The notes beneath the pieces were generated by a model. It saw only the letters and a list, made by a program, of their open reading frames with translations, was not told the DNA's origin and searched no databases. Below, in pieces: positions 33,700 through 45,870 of a DNA stretch of 64,000 bases. A program made the translations under genes and the position numbers. Origin of the DNA: Chara braunii (taxonomy: Eukaryota > Streptophyta > Charophyceae > Charales > Characeae); NCBI GenBank assembly GCA_003427395.1, contig BFEA01000157.1, forward strand, positions 1,671,830-1,735,829, written 5' to 3'. Numbering within the stretch: the stretch's first letter is position 1; every line of letters begins with the position of its first letter.

Positions 33700-34690
33700 A
33701 TCTCAATGAAGATTGCATTATAGGAATGAGAGTAATATCAATCACCACCAATTCGTCAACGAAGGGACACATTAACAACCCTAGATCTTAAAGAGCAAGC
33801 ATACTTCATTGACGAAATACGAAGCTCTTAAAACCTTCAACAAGACTTTTCACGACAGAAGGTATGAATGGCGGCGATCGACAGTATCCACTGAGAGAGA
33901 ATCTCTCGTCAAAACGTGTACCCCCCTGCCCTCATCCAAGCGCGTCGCTGGAACGGAAAGTGGTTATGCTCACTTATAGACGAGCAACATGTCGGCCGAA
34001 TAGGTAAGCCTCCAACCCCCACGACTAGTTTCGCTCCCCTTCGCTTGATAGGTCGAACAACACGAACGAAACTTCCGCTTGAATACGGAAGTACTCGCCA
34101 CTTTAGCCAAGCATCTCTTTCTTAGGCGCAGTCTTTATACCGAGACTGGCCAAATCACTTACTCGTAAGTAGAACTAATATCACCATGATGTTCGCTCCG
34201 TTCGAAAATTTCCCGTTGAGCAGTTCGAAGTACGGTCGGGTTAACTATATTTTTCTTCCGCTACTCCTTTTGCTTTTTTCCCTTCTAACTCCTTACCGAC
34301 TCACTTTCATGCCAAACCAGCACGAGATTCGGGGTCGCCTACCCCAAAAACCCCTACCTACTTCTCCTCTTTTTTCTGAACTGATTGATAGATGAGTGAG
34401 GGCTCACTTTCTCATTCTCGCCATCTCCTCTTTCTCTTCAAGCGCAGCCCACAACCCACGTAGCGACGAAATCGTGACACCAGCGCCGATTCCGACTTCG
34501 AAAATCGCTTCGCCCGAGATCATAATCCCGAATTCGCCTTTCTGCCTCCGCTGCCTTTTCGCCTTTGCTCTCCTTTCTTTCACTATATCCTCATGTTAAC
34601 TTATCCCCCTAACCCCTTCTCTTTCGCTCTAACCCCAACTTACACTATCATTACACTCACAATACTGAAGAGATTCTCTTTTAGTCACCC
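33700..34690. other. no recognisable feature
   Basis: Unique-looking sequence with short open frames only. The last part precedes the fourth LTR-like copy; no PBS is present at that junction. Confidence 0.5.
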
Positions 34691-36840
34691 TACTCTATCT
34701 GGTATCGAGCGCACGACCCTCGCTAAGAGGACCTTCCCGGCCACGTCACACAGGATTCGGCATGTCGCATAAGACTAAGGAGCTTCACCACTCCGGCCGA
34801 GTGCGCCAACTATACCTCTCACGAGTCCTATGACAGGATAGGGTCCATGCGGAAGTTGTCACCATCCCTTGGGTGGGCGTATCCCCGCCGAGCTACTAGT
34901 CCACAATACGAAAACTTTTACATGCAATCGCAGAGGTGGATCAGCCGAGGGCGTTTTCTCGTGTGCTGTAGTATAGGGGATACGCGTGGTCATGCCTGAT
35001 CGAACCCGCACGCCAACCGACGTTTGGGGCGCTGATCTCCCAAGCGCGGCTCTACGTCGGTCAACTAGGATATCACAACTACCACGCGTCTCAACTTCTC
35101 AAAAACGTAAACTCGACATATCATCTCTCTATGCCTAGTCCCTTTTCAAACCTATAACTCGAAGTGCACACAAATATCAGGGTGTGGTCTACGCAAAAAT
35201 GCATAAAAGGAACGCAAGCACAAAGGATGCCACAACATTCAACCATGCATACACACGCGTCCGACTGTTACGGCGATGCTTTACTCGTTACCCACAGTCG
35301 CGCAACCTTTTGTGGGTTTCAGGGTTGCGCATGACACTTAGTGTCGAACACAAACTGTCGTGAAAGAAACCTTCTCCACGATATAGAACGCCTAAAGGAT
35401 AAATTGCTCAGCCATCGAGGTGTCTTTGTCCTTTAGGCAAAGCGCGGCGATGGACACGGAGTAAGTGTCTAACACATAAAATGTTCTGGACAAGGAACTC
35501 GAATTCCAGATTCAGGACCAACGTTCATCCAATAATTCAAATAGTAAACCCTTTACAGATTTTCTGATCTAGATCTCGATAGATACGAAAATAGGGGTAC
35601 ACATGGATACACATTAAACTCAAAAGACATAGAGAGGTTTGTGCCGGAGCCAGGGAGACCATCTCTCACAATCACTCATGCAACTCACTTAATCATTCGC
35701 AATCATTCACCATCTCAGCATGAAAGATTAAATGAAACTCCAAGATACATACCTGCACACACACACGCATCCAACCAAAGCACATTTCGTGCACTAACGA
35801 AGCCAACTTCACAATTTTCTACAACTCAGGCCCCCTTAGCTCACACCAAAAGCCCCAACCATTGTTTGATTCCCCTTTGAACGACAGTCGATTCGTTTGA
35901 ATGGCCCCTTTGAAATAAACCAGATAAATTTTCAGGAAAACTCCCAATCCCGCAGGGCTAAGTTTTTAGGTTTGAGGTACAAAAATATGTAGTAGTTGAG
36001 TCGCAAACCGACCTGCTATCAATTCGATAATAGAAGTTTATGAAGCTCAAGATTTCTGAACCACTCGTAGGTAACGGTGACCTGCGTCACAAAATCAAGG
36101 CAGACATCGCGTATCGAGTTAACGGAGTTCAACTCCATATCGCACTCTAAGCTTCTTAGCATTAACGTTCGGTAACAATATAAAAATGACAAAAATTTTG
36201 GCAGCACTTTCTTTAGGAAAGTGTACTTGATTAATATTTACTGAACCAAATCTATAAAGAAAACTCAAGACCCCGAAACTATCTGGAAAAAAAAACGACT
36301 CTTTGGTTTGAGTAGAAATTTCGGCAACACTTTCTTTAGAAAGGAAAGCGTTAAAAATTCCTACTGACTCAAGAGACTAAACTAATCCTAACCTAGTTGA
36401 TATCTCAGAACCTTGAATGACTTTGAGTTCTTAAGCAGAAATTTTGACAGCATCTCCCCTAAGGGAAAGAGGTTCCCATAATTTATACTAACTCGGAGGC
36501 TAGTAAAAGTCCTACCGAAACAATCATGCATTACGAGACAATGCGAAAACAAAAATGAAAAGCTACATGTCTATCGCTCATGCACAAGGCGAGCACTATT
36601 AGACTACTCCACTAAGCATAAAACGGTTAGAGTTTGAGTAAAAGACAAGGTATTGCCAACAAGCATGTCAGGTCAACAACGCATTCAAGAGTTCATTCAT
36701 CCAAAATTTTTATCTTTCTCTTTGTCCTGATTCACAAAAACATGAGTCTTGTATCTTTAACTTTTTAAATTGTTCTCAATCAAACCCCATGCAATCACTA
36801 AAACACTAGTCTGAACTATTTTCACTTGGAGAAGAGTCAT
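34690..36840 (-). repeat. LTR-like repeat, copy 4 (divergent)
   Basis: This matches copy 1 from TATCGAGCGCA (34702) through the GTATCCCCGCCGAGCTAC segment (about 34878), a degraded GATA palindrome (36013) and CGGCAGC-ACTTTCTTTAG subrepeats (36196, 36320, 36445). It is the most diverged copy. Its PBS-proximal end joins unrelated sequence, as a 3' or solo LTR would. Confidence 0.6.
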
Positions 36841-36889
36841 ACCTTTGTCAACAAGCAAAACTCACCAACTTAGCAAGGTGATTGGATCA

Positions 36890-37565
36890 ATCAGGAAGAC
36901 CTCATCTCTAGCCTCAGTTCAATTTCTTAGGCAAACGAGCAAGGCGACTGAATCAGTCAGGGGGACCTCACCTCCAACCCCAGTTCAATGTCTTAGGTAA
37001 ACGAGCAAAGCGACCGGGTCCGTCACGAGGATCTCATTTTCACTCCTAGTTCAATGTCTTAGGCAAACGAGCAAGGCGACCGGATCAGCCAATAGGACCT
37101 CATCTCCAGCCCCAGTTCAATATCTTAGGCAAACGAGCAAGACGACCAGATCAGTCAGGAAGACCTCATCTCCAGCCCCAGTTCAATGTCTTAGACAAAC
37201 GAGCAAGGCGACCTGATCAGTCAGGAGGACCTCATCTCCAGCCCAGTTCAATGTCTTAGGAAAACGAGCAAGGCGACCGGATCAGTCAGGAGGACCTCAT
37301 CTCCAACCTCAGTTTAATGTCTTAGGCAAACAAGCAAGGCGACCGGATCATTCAGGAGGACTTCATCTCCATCCCCAGTTCAATGTCTTAGGCAAACGAG
37401 CAAGGCAACCGGATCAGTCATGAGGACCTCATCTCCATCCCCAGTTCAATGTCTAACGCAAACGAGTAAGGCGATCAGATCAGTTAGGAGGACCTCATCT
37501 CCAGCCCCAATTTAATATCTTAGGCACACGAGCAAGGCGACCGGATCAGTCAGGAGGACCTCATC
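36890..37565. repeat. 66-bp minisatellite
   Basis: About ten units of GTTCAATGTCTTAGGCAAAC, GAGCAAGGCGACCGGATCAG and TCAGGAGGACCTCATCTCCA occur at 66-base spacing (36917, 36983, 37049 and so on). It lies where copies 1 and 2 of the LTR-like repeat carry their CCAAT-type array. There are no unique spacers, so it is not a CRISPR array. Confidence 0.92.
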
Positions 37566-38720
37566 ACACATGGCCCCCAGTTCTTTGCAGCATCACCTCG
37601 CATTGCTTCCACCATTGTCGCGTGTCCGTTTCGAACCCGGGTTACCTGTTGTGCCAAGCATATACCCCATCTATTGGGCCAAGCCCATGGTTGGCAGGGC
37701 TCAGAACGGAACATGTTATAAGCAGTCCTTACTACGGAATCGTGCCCACACGGTGGTCGTACCGAGATGTACCAGCAAAACCAGGGCCTACGGACCCTCA
37801 ATACTACGGCAGGAAAGCGTGAAACAGCCGTGAGTTTGGCTCGTGGTAAAAAAAAGTCAGCTTTTTCCCAGGGTGGTCTGGCAAGGGCCTCACTCTCACC
37901 CACGGCGAGCCCCACTAACTGGACCCGGTCCCATTGCAAAATGAAGCAAAAATCCAAAACAAAAGTAATTGATCCGAGATAAAAAAAAACGAACATGCAG
38001 GATTCGCACTTCGTGAACCCAAGTGACTGTCGCGTCCCATCTAGGCACGACGCGTATCGGTTGTGCATCCACTCGGTATGAACTACCGAGGTGCCCTTAA
38101 CCAAGTTATCGAATTACGGTCGGTCCCATGGCCTGTGGACTATACGTGACATCGTAGACGTCTCATCATTATGGTGGAGGCTACCTCGAGCCACATGTCA
38201 TGACGACCCGTTGTGGCGGTGACCGGCCTGGGTGCTAATGTGCGCGCCCCACGCATGCGGTAGCCTAGTAACCAACCAATTTCATCACGTACTTTAGTCG
38301 CCACCTAAACCCACGGACCAGCTCACCAACTTCTAAGGTTGGCGGACACTTTGTCATCTGCCGTGCGACCCAATAAAGCGCTTATATTGACACACACATT
38401 ACTCTTTCACACTCTCTATCATGGCTCAAGTCGCAGATGCGCACGTTCACACGAAAGCTAATGCATCGCTCAACCCTTACATCGTCACGACCACACCATG
38501 TGCAACCTGCAAAAAACACGACCAACACCCTTGTAAGGGTGTTTTGTCACGACTCCGAAATCGCGCGAACCATCCTCTTCCCACTCTGCGTTATCGACTT
38601 TCCGCCCATCTTCCACTGCGCTCTGCATATTCTTCACCCGCTTTGAATATATCTGGCGCAATCCCTTGTTCCGGCCCGCATTCCCTCAATGCTTCTTCCT
38701 TGCTGACCTCGACGGCCAGT
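37566..38720. other. unassigned sequence with one recurring hairpin
   Basis: No supported gene. A 184-codon - strand frame (38104-37550) begins in unrelated sequence and shows no domain. The recurring hairpin is at 38525-38542. Confidence 0.5.
38525..38542. repeat. recurring hairpin ACACCCTTGTAAGGGTGT (copy 2 of 4)
   Basis: Compensated change relative to copy 1: the T-A pair becomes C-G on both sides of the stem (ACACCC/GGGTGT versus ATACCC/GGGTAT). The left flank GCAAAAAACACGACC matches the other copies. Confidence 0.75.
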
Positions 38721-39222
38721 TGTTGCATTTTTTTCAGTCGGGCCTCTTCTGGCGACCGAAAAGCCAACAGGCTGTCACGCAGGATTTTGTGATGTTGTTT
38801 GCAAATAAATAAAATAAATTAAATAAAACAAATCCCCTCCTGTTGCGTGCGTCCGGCTTCGAGCGAGACCCTTCAATTGCGATCTTCGTCGGTCCTCGGT
38901 TTTATGAATCTTTTGTTTTGATTTGGAACAACATAGAATCATGCAAATAATAATCATGAACTTTCTGGTGTGTCATGCACGCATTAATTTTGCCAATTTA
39001 CTAATTTTGAGAACTGTAACAGAATCATTAAGTAATGCAATCAACAGCAAAACAATGCAAATATGCAAAACTGACCGACTCAAGCAACGACAAAGATAAA
39101 TGAGGGAAGAATGGGAACTCATAATAATCTCATAGAGTACAGATGAACATACATAGTCAGCACTCCTCAAGAGTTCTCACTCATCCCTCTGGGTTTCCAC
39201 TCTCAATCTCTCATTCGACTGT

Positions 39223-39867
39223 TCATTTCTTGTGCTTTGAACCATGTCTGCATGCTCTCTGAGATTGTGACCACAGTATATAGTGCCACCTGAAGCATGC
39301 TAGCTCTGAGCATTTCCATCCAAGTCCCATGATACGGAAATCAACCATGGCACAGAACTCCTTCCATAGTGTAGGAAGATATGGTTGAGAAAATATTCCT
39401 CGTCTTAGATGCGGGAACTCGGAAGGGTCAGTCGCTGACTCGTAGTCAATTGCTGCAGGTGAAATGTACCTCTTTGCCAGATCCACCAGGTCACCCCAGT
39501 AAGAACCGTCAGAGAGAATAAAAAGAACCGGGGGCTTACGATAATCTATATAGAGCTTCGGTTCGAAGCTGCGGATCAGCTTCGTACCGCTCTTGTCAAG
39601 TTCTCCTTCCCTCTCCTCAAGATACCTTGTTGCTGTGAGCCAAACTGAATCGAAATGCTCATGAGTCTCTTTCCACTTCTTTACATAGAGCATCGGGTCA
39701 TGAATGGTACCTCCCACAAAACTGATGAGGACAACAAAGATTGACAGATCTCCGTGTCTGAAACAGTCTGCACTGACATACTGGTACTGAATTGCATCTT
39801 TGAGTGCGATCCGGTTGAGATTGGTCAGAATCGCCCCTTCAAGTGGGGATAATTGAGCTGCACTCAT
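39223..39867 (-). CDS. U3-encoded ORF related to the leader domain (3' LTR copy)
   Basis: A 214-codon ORF wholly inside the LTR, on the element's sense strand. I do not recognise its family. It has the layout of the leader units at 56.3-58.1 kb: L-N-R-I near the start, Q-Y-Q-Y at residues 28-31 (P-Y-Q-Y in leader unit 1) and a central G-G-T-I-H-D-P-x-L-Y-V-K-K. A helix with E-E-R-E-G-E-L follows, then a C-terminal D-G-S-Y-W-G-D-L-V-D-L-A-K (compare D-G-T-N-W-L-P-I-I in unit 1). No signal peptide, membrane segment or cysteine motif is seen. The partner in the 5' LTR is open for 183 codons and ends early by a TGG-to-TGA change. About 35 of 183 residues differ, yet both stay open while gag-pol is full of stops. 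Confidence 0.55.
   Translation of the reverse strand: MSAAQLSPLEGAILTNLNRIALKDAIQYQYVSADCFRHGDLSIFVVLISFVGGTIHDPMLYVKKWKETHEHFDSVWLTATRYLEEREGELDKSGTKLIRSFEPKLYIDYRKPPVLFILSDGSYWGDLVDLAKRYISPAAIDYESATDPSEFPHLRRGIFSQPYLPTLWKEFCAMVDFRIMGLGWKCSELACFRWHYILWSQSQRACRHGSKHKK
39277..39282 (-). promoter_or_regulatory. candidate TATA box of the 3' LTR
   Basis: CTATATAC on the - strand, conserved at 59034-59039 in the other LTR. It lies downstream of (or inside the 3' end of) the U3 ORF and would place R/U5 in the remaining 500 bases of the LTR. Confidence 0.4.
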
Positions 39868-40090
39868 GTGAATGATAATAGTTTGTTGTATTCTTATGAT
39901 CTCGCTGATTCACCTGTTCGTTCCAATGGCGTGACTGTCTTAGTTGTTGTTCGTGTTCTGTTAATGTGTTGTATATCTGATTGTGACAAGTACCTCACTC
40001 AACCCTCAATGCTAGGATGTAATCTGCCTAGATGTGACTTCGCTCTGCTTATCTTGTGCGTTCCTCTTGAAGTGAATAACTAGATCATTT

Positions 40091-40360
40091 TCAGTGTTCA
40101 CCGGCAATAACCCTCCTTGCATGTTCAACAGAACCTACAGTGGAGAGGGTGTTGTGTAGTTTCCGATCTGATCCATAAATGTGGAAGGTATACTCGACAA
40201 TCTTCAGGTCTCTTGCTAGTTCAAGTGCTTGCTTCATCATGTGTTTGAGGTGAGGATAGGCATCTTGAGCGACACTCTCCTCCCAGCCTTTGACTTTGTT
40301 CGGGTGCAAAGTACAGGTTACTCTCAATGTGCCTTCGCTTCCTTCTTTGCAGAACTCCAT
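40091..40360 (-). CDS. second U3 ORF, 89 codons (3' LTR copy)
   Basis: This ORF precedes the larger U3 ORF on the same strand and is conserved in the 5' LTR (60118-59852) with an open frame of nearly equal length. It is rich in charged helical segments (K-G-W-E-E-S-V, L-A-R-D) and has no domain I recognise. It may be a separate small protein or a 5' exon of the larger ORF; about 225 bases separate them, ending in a CAG just before the second ORF. Confidence 0.4.
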   Translation of the reverse strand: MEFCKEGSEGTLRVTCTLHPNKVKGWEESVAQDAYPHLKHMMKQALELARDLKIVEYTFHIYGSDRKLHNTLSTVGSVEHARRVIAGEH

Positions 40361-40411
40361 CGTATTGAGGGTGACAGAGTTGTACTCACATACTAGGATG
40401 CATGCGTGAAA

Positions 40412-43400
40412 CTAATCTCCATAATGATGGACTCTGGTTGAGACTAATCCGTGATGCACAACTCCTCAATTGAGTGCTACAGACGAGAATGGTGACTGGG
40501 GAAGGCTGATCAGTTGTAGTGATTAAGATAAGGCTTGCTGACTGAAGCTTGAATAGAGTCACCAAAGGGAAAAGGCAGAACTCTCATGCACTTGCTCGAG
40601 CTTCGTTCCAACCCGTCTTAGCTGCTTCTGGCTATGAGCCAAAACTGTGTACCCTGAGATTACTATCACAGAGCTGAGGGACGTAGAACAGATTTACCGT
40701 GCAGTCTCTTGAACAGCTCCGACTTCCCATCCCTCGCTTTTGCCCAAGTTAATAATGTTTTTAACTATTAATATCTCAACATTCCCTCTGTCTTTTGTTC
40801 TTTTCAGGATGATGGTTTCAGAGATGGTAGGAAGGGATCTTCAAACAATGTCTTGCACAGCTGAGCGACCGCACGAAAGTAATTTGAATTGCCGATTAAT
40901 TGATATCGGGCGAGGTAACGGACGAGTAGGAGAATTCTTGTTAATTAGTGGTTCAGTATGTTGCGTGTAGGGTCCCCAGGCGCTGATACACAGGTATGAG
41001 CTTGTCCGGTCAGAACTTATCCCTAAAAGCAGAGCTCTGAGCTCTGGATGAGTCTGAACGTGACTCAGTAAGTTCCATTGCGAGGGTCCTTTATTCAGCA
41101 CCACGAATCCGAATGTGGTTGAGTGTCACCTGCACAGCCGCTCATACGTCGCATGGTGTCAATCGGGGTACCCTGGGCTCAGTATTCGACCCTTACTATA
41201 GCCCACTCGCACCTAGTACGAAAGCAGACCATTTTCGTTACACTGATCTAGCTAGAAGTCTGATATGGCTAGAGCTCAGAGTCTAGGTTTTCACTTGAAG
41301 ACCCTGAATCTTGGCATGCGACTAGTTCGCACTCAGGTTCAATAAGACCAAATGTCGCGCAAATCGATACCTACTGTAGACTGGAGTACAGTCTTATCAT
41401 CATCCAAAGCTCATGACTCTGATTACAGAAAATAAGTTATATGTCTTTCCTTATTTATTTGCAGTGTACGGACTCCGAGTCCCTCTGCTTCTGTTCGAAC
41501 TCTTGTGCCGAGACGGAAAAATATCGAATAATGTCTCAAAAACATGAGTCACGACAGAAAGTGGACCCATTAATACTCAGCCTAGAAGGCAGGCCAGAGT
41601 GAGAACCTGGTACTCTCCGTTCTAAAGGACATCCTCGACATCCGTTCCCAGGCAGACGGATTGGCCAATTCTACCTTTAGGACGGACAAGAACAGGGTCT
41701 CTGAAAAATTGCCTTAGCGCTCACGCCGCTAGTGTTCATGTAGAGGCTAACTGATAATTGCCTCACCCGCTAGGGATCATTACGCCTGTCTACAGAAGGG
41801 GTAGGCGGGTCTAATACCTGTGGAGTTGCTGATTCTAGCCTTATTTGCTCGAGGGGGGGGGCTAGATGAGAGTTCAGAAACATATTGTCTCAATTTGTGC
41901 CCGTTGCAGGTAAACTACGTCCAGACCTTCTCACATGGCTGTTGGAAACCAGGTAGTGTCATGTAAATTTTTCATCCAACCCCTGACCGTAAAGGATCCA
42001 CTGAGCAAACTCAAAGTAACACCTCCGTTCTTTTTTTGCATAAAACATGTCATGGATAATCAGGCATGATATGCATGCAACAAAGATCAATGCTTGTTAC
42101 TCAAGATAGTGTGGTTCTGAGTATTTCACGTAGCTCTGGGGATCAATGCTCTAGATCTACAGTAACTTATACATCATATGGCAATGCTCTGAGTAGTTTT
42201 TTCTAACTGTGTATCACAAGGGACGTAAGAATGTCGGCCCCTGCTCATATCAAACGCCAATGAGCCCCTCTGGGTTCTCCTTTTGTCAGAGGTGGTGCGG
42301 GGCAAACACAGAGATGCTTAGAATACCGTTCTCCCCCATGCGTAGAAACAGAGTAATCATTCACTGTTTTCGCACAGAATGCATCGAAACATGCAACCAT
42401 GACCACGACTTCTTCTTATGCAGAGAGCAACGATAGCATCGCTGTATCAATGGTCTCTCATCATAAACATTGAGGAGTCATTACTGTATATAGTAGTTCG
42501 TGCTTGCTCATGTTGAACAGGTGTGAATGCATGGTGCTTGTACAAATGAATCGTCTAGGACGTTCTCTCGATTACAACTTTTGTCGGTGCATCGTACAAG
42601 ATATAACTGCAGGCCGTCCCTTTAAACTTTGCGTTGAGTGCTACTCATTAAAATTTTAGTGGGGTGAATCATGACTAAACTCAACGTAGGCTAGCGGTAG
42701 CAAAAGACAGTGATTCCACTCAATTTGATGGTCAATTAATTTAACAACCAAGTAAGGGAGTTCGAAGAGTTAGGTACATGCTCCCTCGATTAGTTCCCAT
42801 AGCACATGATTACAATGACCCGAGTCGGTTTACCCCAGGCATCGCTCTGTATGTGACCTTGACATGCGCTCTTTTCACGATTAGAGCGCAGTTTAGAGTA
42901 AACCACGAGTTGAATACGCATCAGATTACTCAATACTTAATCACCGTCAAGCAGAAACTTAGTTATTATATAAATGATTTTCTTTAAAACAGACCATTTT
43001 CGCCTCATCAGCTGAGCTTTAAGGAGATAAGGAAAAATCCATAAAGTCTGACTCCGGTTTAGACAAGTTTTTGAACCAACTTACTTGTGTTTCCGATTCT
43101 CATCACCAATCGCATATGTCTAGTAAAGTTGATATTCGGAGCCGGTTTAGTTGAAGTCCCAACTGATAGACGGCCAATTGAAGGGATAGCTAGACTGGAT
43201 CAGGGAGCGGAAATCCGTATCTGAGTAGTCTAACCCACAGTGACCCGTCCTACTGTCACTGTCTTTGACAAGGGCCAAGGCTTCCTACTGGCACGAAGAT
43301 CGAGAGGGTTTTCGGTTGAAATTATCCTATTGGTCTTTTCATCGGAAACACTTTACTTGTTTAGCTCGTCCTATGGGTATAGTCAGTATCATCCCTCTGT

Positions 43401-45190
43401 GATCGAGAAGCGGATCCGGTGTACCTCTCCATTGTAGGCCCTGCTCGCCTACCCCCTTGCCAATCAAGTCACCACCACTCCCTTGCTCATGCGCTTAGTA
43501 GGAAAAACTCAAACCGGACTCAATCAAGCAAACGCTCTGCTAAGCTGACTGATATCTCCCTACGAGCGGCTTTAGTACCTGCCTCTGGATCAGGAGATAG
43601 CACGCTAAGAAGAAGGAACAACTTTTCCTCTAGTCGCAGTGTTTGACCGTGACCCTGTCTGAAACACAGATGACCCTCACTGTGTCTTAAGGCATGTGCA
43701 TACTTCTTGCAAGACCCTCTTCTTCCCACTAGACCATACAAAAAACGTCTTGGAGCACAACACTAACTCTTGGAAGCGAACCCTCTTCTCCTTAGTCACA
43801 GCACGAGGGCCTACTTCTATCAGCCTCTAGTTTAACAGCGAGGGGCCAGACGGCTAGCATACTACCAATCGCCAGCGGCATTGACAGCGTGCATGAGGGG
43901 AAACGTTAAGACATTCACCCACGCGTCCTACTGTCTACCTCTATCGTCACACACATGCTACATAGACACTAGTTACTAGTTCTTCAATAGTTTTTCCAGG
44001 ACCGACCACATCTGCGTTTTTCAAACTGTATTCCTCGTCAACGTATCAGTAGCAAGGAGGTGAGGTAGTTGACGTCAATTTGTAAGCATGTCTGTAGTGT
44101 CCTCCATTTTTTTTTTCTTTCCCGTTTCCAGGCAAATGAGTCAGCATTATCTGCCTCCCTAACCACGAGGTAACACTCCGCGTTCTTTTTTCCTCTTTCG
44201 TCGCAAACTTGTCTCTGGACGGAATGAGTTAAACCAATCACCTGTACTCAATCCGCACTCGACAGTACACCATCACTACTCACCCTCTTTTACTGATTTC
44301 GTCCGGCTCAAAGTCTCCTTTCACGCAAGACGGTTGACCTTCTCTTTCATGCTGGCCCTGCATACGCCATATGAAATGTGCATGTTGAACCCTTCAACGG
44401 TCTGTCCATCCGAGAGGCAGTGGCAATGGCCTTAGACCGCATGACGAGCCAGCTATCCAGAGTGTGGATGCAAGCCTATCTTCACATCTGCCCGTCCAGA
44501 GCATAGCGACGGTCACACAAAGCCATCAGTCCCAATGTATTGAATGGAAGTGTCAGTCACCAAAAGCATGAGTCGGCTACATCGGACTCTGTGAGCGGCC
44601 TTCAAACGGGGGAACGCACGACTCCTTAGTGCAACAGCATGAGCAGTACATTGGCCAGCACTCGCGTGCACCACTTCACTGGACCCTTTACAACCACATT
44701 CAACGTGGTCTATGATCAATGCAGTACCCGCTAATTAAACAGCTACGCCACGTCATCTGCAACTCGCTCGTGCACTGTCAGTGATGCGAGAGTGCCATGA
44801 GGAGACAACCATCGCACGAAGAATCGTCCAGACATCAACCAGAGTTCTCTCCAAGATCCTCTTTGAGGGCATGTCTGTTCGCCACAACGTGAAGACTCCC
44901 CGCGGCTCAGCAGGCGCAAAACTTCAAGTGAGAACGTGGAGGCAGCAGTTAACGTCAACTGCATCTTGCAAGCTCGTGACCCCGCTTATTCTCCAAATCT
45001 TTCCCGTCGCTAACCCTCTCTCTCTCTGCCTAAGGTCGTGCCCCGTGTCATCCCCCATGCCTTTCTCTATAAAAAAATGTGCGTGTCTCTCAGTTCTGCC
45101 CTCAGGGCTTTTTACCACCGGTCCCGCCAGCAGGTGCTCTCTCTTTTTTTTCGTAGCTGCCTTAACGCGCTTTTACCTTCTGTCTCACGC
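40412..45190. other. internal 3' region of the giant element, no recognisable feature
   Basis: No ORF above about 90 codons with plausible composition and no tandem repeat. It lies between the 3' LTR and pol. Confidence 0.5.
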
Positions 45191-45870
45191 CTAGCGACTC
45201 CAGTGCCTTCGCCGTCTAGAATTGGCCTTTGGGCCACTTTCCACTGGTTCCGCAGGCGGGTGGTCCCTTCGCCACCGGTCTAGTCCGTACCAGGACTGGG
45301 TTGTGGCGTCTAAATCGCTTGCCTCACTCTCCACTTTCGTATCGTGGTCCAAATGTTGTTGTTCCCGCTCTCCAGTGTCCGTAGAAGTCTCATCCTCCAG
45401 GTAAGTGATCTTCACCTTGATCTCGTTCGTGACCCCGTCCCACCTGCACCTCCTTTCTGTGCGGTCTCTAGCCTCAGTAATCGCCATCTGTAGGCCTGGG
45501 TCCATCCTCATTTCCTCTTCTTTCCCCCCTTCAATGTTGATCGTGAGTTTCGCTTCCTGTCTACCGTGGCTATAGTCTAGTATAGCCGTCACTGTAGGAC
45601 CATCTCCCGACATCCGCTCCCACCTGCAGAGGGACTGGATGCACCTCGGCCTATAGCCATACAACCCACTGCTTCGCACCATGGTTGCCTTTTCAAAGAT
45701 ACTGGCTTCTGGATAGCCGCCCCCAAACACTTAGAGCACGAGGGCGGGCACTCAAACGTTCTCCCACACTCACCACACTGGTCAGCCCTCTCTCCTTCGG
45801 GCTCACTAATACCAGGCGCAGCGAGATAGCCCGAGCTTAGAGTAAGGTGCGACTTAACTGGCAAGCCCAC
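45191..45870 (-). other. two overlapping open frames, unrecognised; cysteine-pair motif
   Basis: An open frame from 45870 (93 codons) contains C-G-E-C-G-R-T-F-E-C-P-P-S-C-S-K-C, which resembles a zinc-ribbon spacing. A second frame, +1 shifted, runs from 45730 (GTG) to 45191 (179 codons) and is charged and Trp-rich. They overlap by 142 bases and could be one frameshifted gene. The position, 3' of pol on the sense strand, is where Athila- and Tat-type elements place extra genes. No transmembrane segment is seen, so I do not call it env-like. Confidence 0.3.

Larger units (their letters stand above)
38721..40411 (-). repeat. 3' LTR of giant Ty3/gypsy element
   Basis: A direct repeat of 58479-60175, collinear over about 1.69 kb and roughly 12% diverged in a 190-base stretch I compared by eye. 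It starts with TG (38721) on the + strand. The homology stops at GCGTGAAACTA (about 40411) in both copies. No polypurine tract is obvious on the internal side, and no target-site duplication matches the far end. It carries two sense ORFs in U3 (40360-40091, 39867-39223) and a TATATA (39282-39277, - strand). Confidence 0.75.

Noticed and set aside
36890-37565. Regular 66-bp repeats, considered as a CRISPR array
   Set aside because: The whole unit repeats without unique spacers and the context is eukaryotic.
37550-38104. 184-codon - strand frame
   Set aside because: It begins in unrelated sequence and runs into the minisatellite edge. No motif or plausible start was found, and overlapping + strand frames are of similar quality.
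38716-38720. Possible target-site duplication flanking the giant element (CCAGT on the left)
   Set aside because: The bases right of 60175 (ACAGA) do not match, so no duplication could be shown.
39853-40083. 76-codon + strand frame conserved antisense in both LTRs (also 59610-59840)
   Set aside because: It lies antisense to the gap between the two U3 ORFs, and its conservation is explained by the LTRs being copies. No protein features support it.
41190-41225. CCTAGTACGAAAG segment recalling the conserved large-subunit rRNA sarcin-ricin loop
   Set aside because: The sequence differs at key positions and nothing rRNA-like surrounds it.
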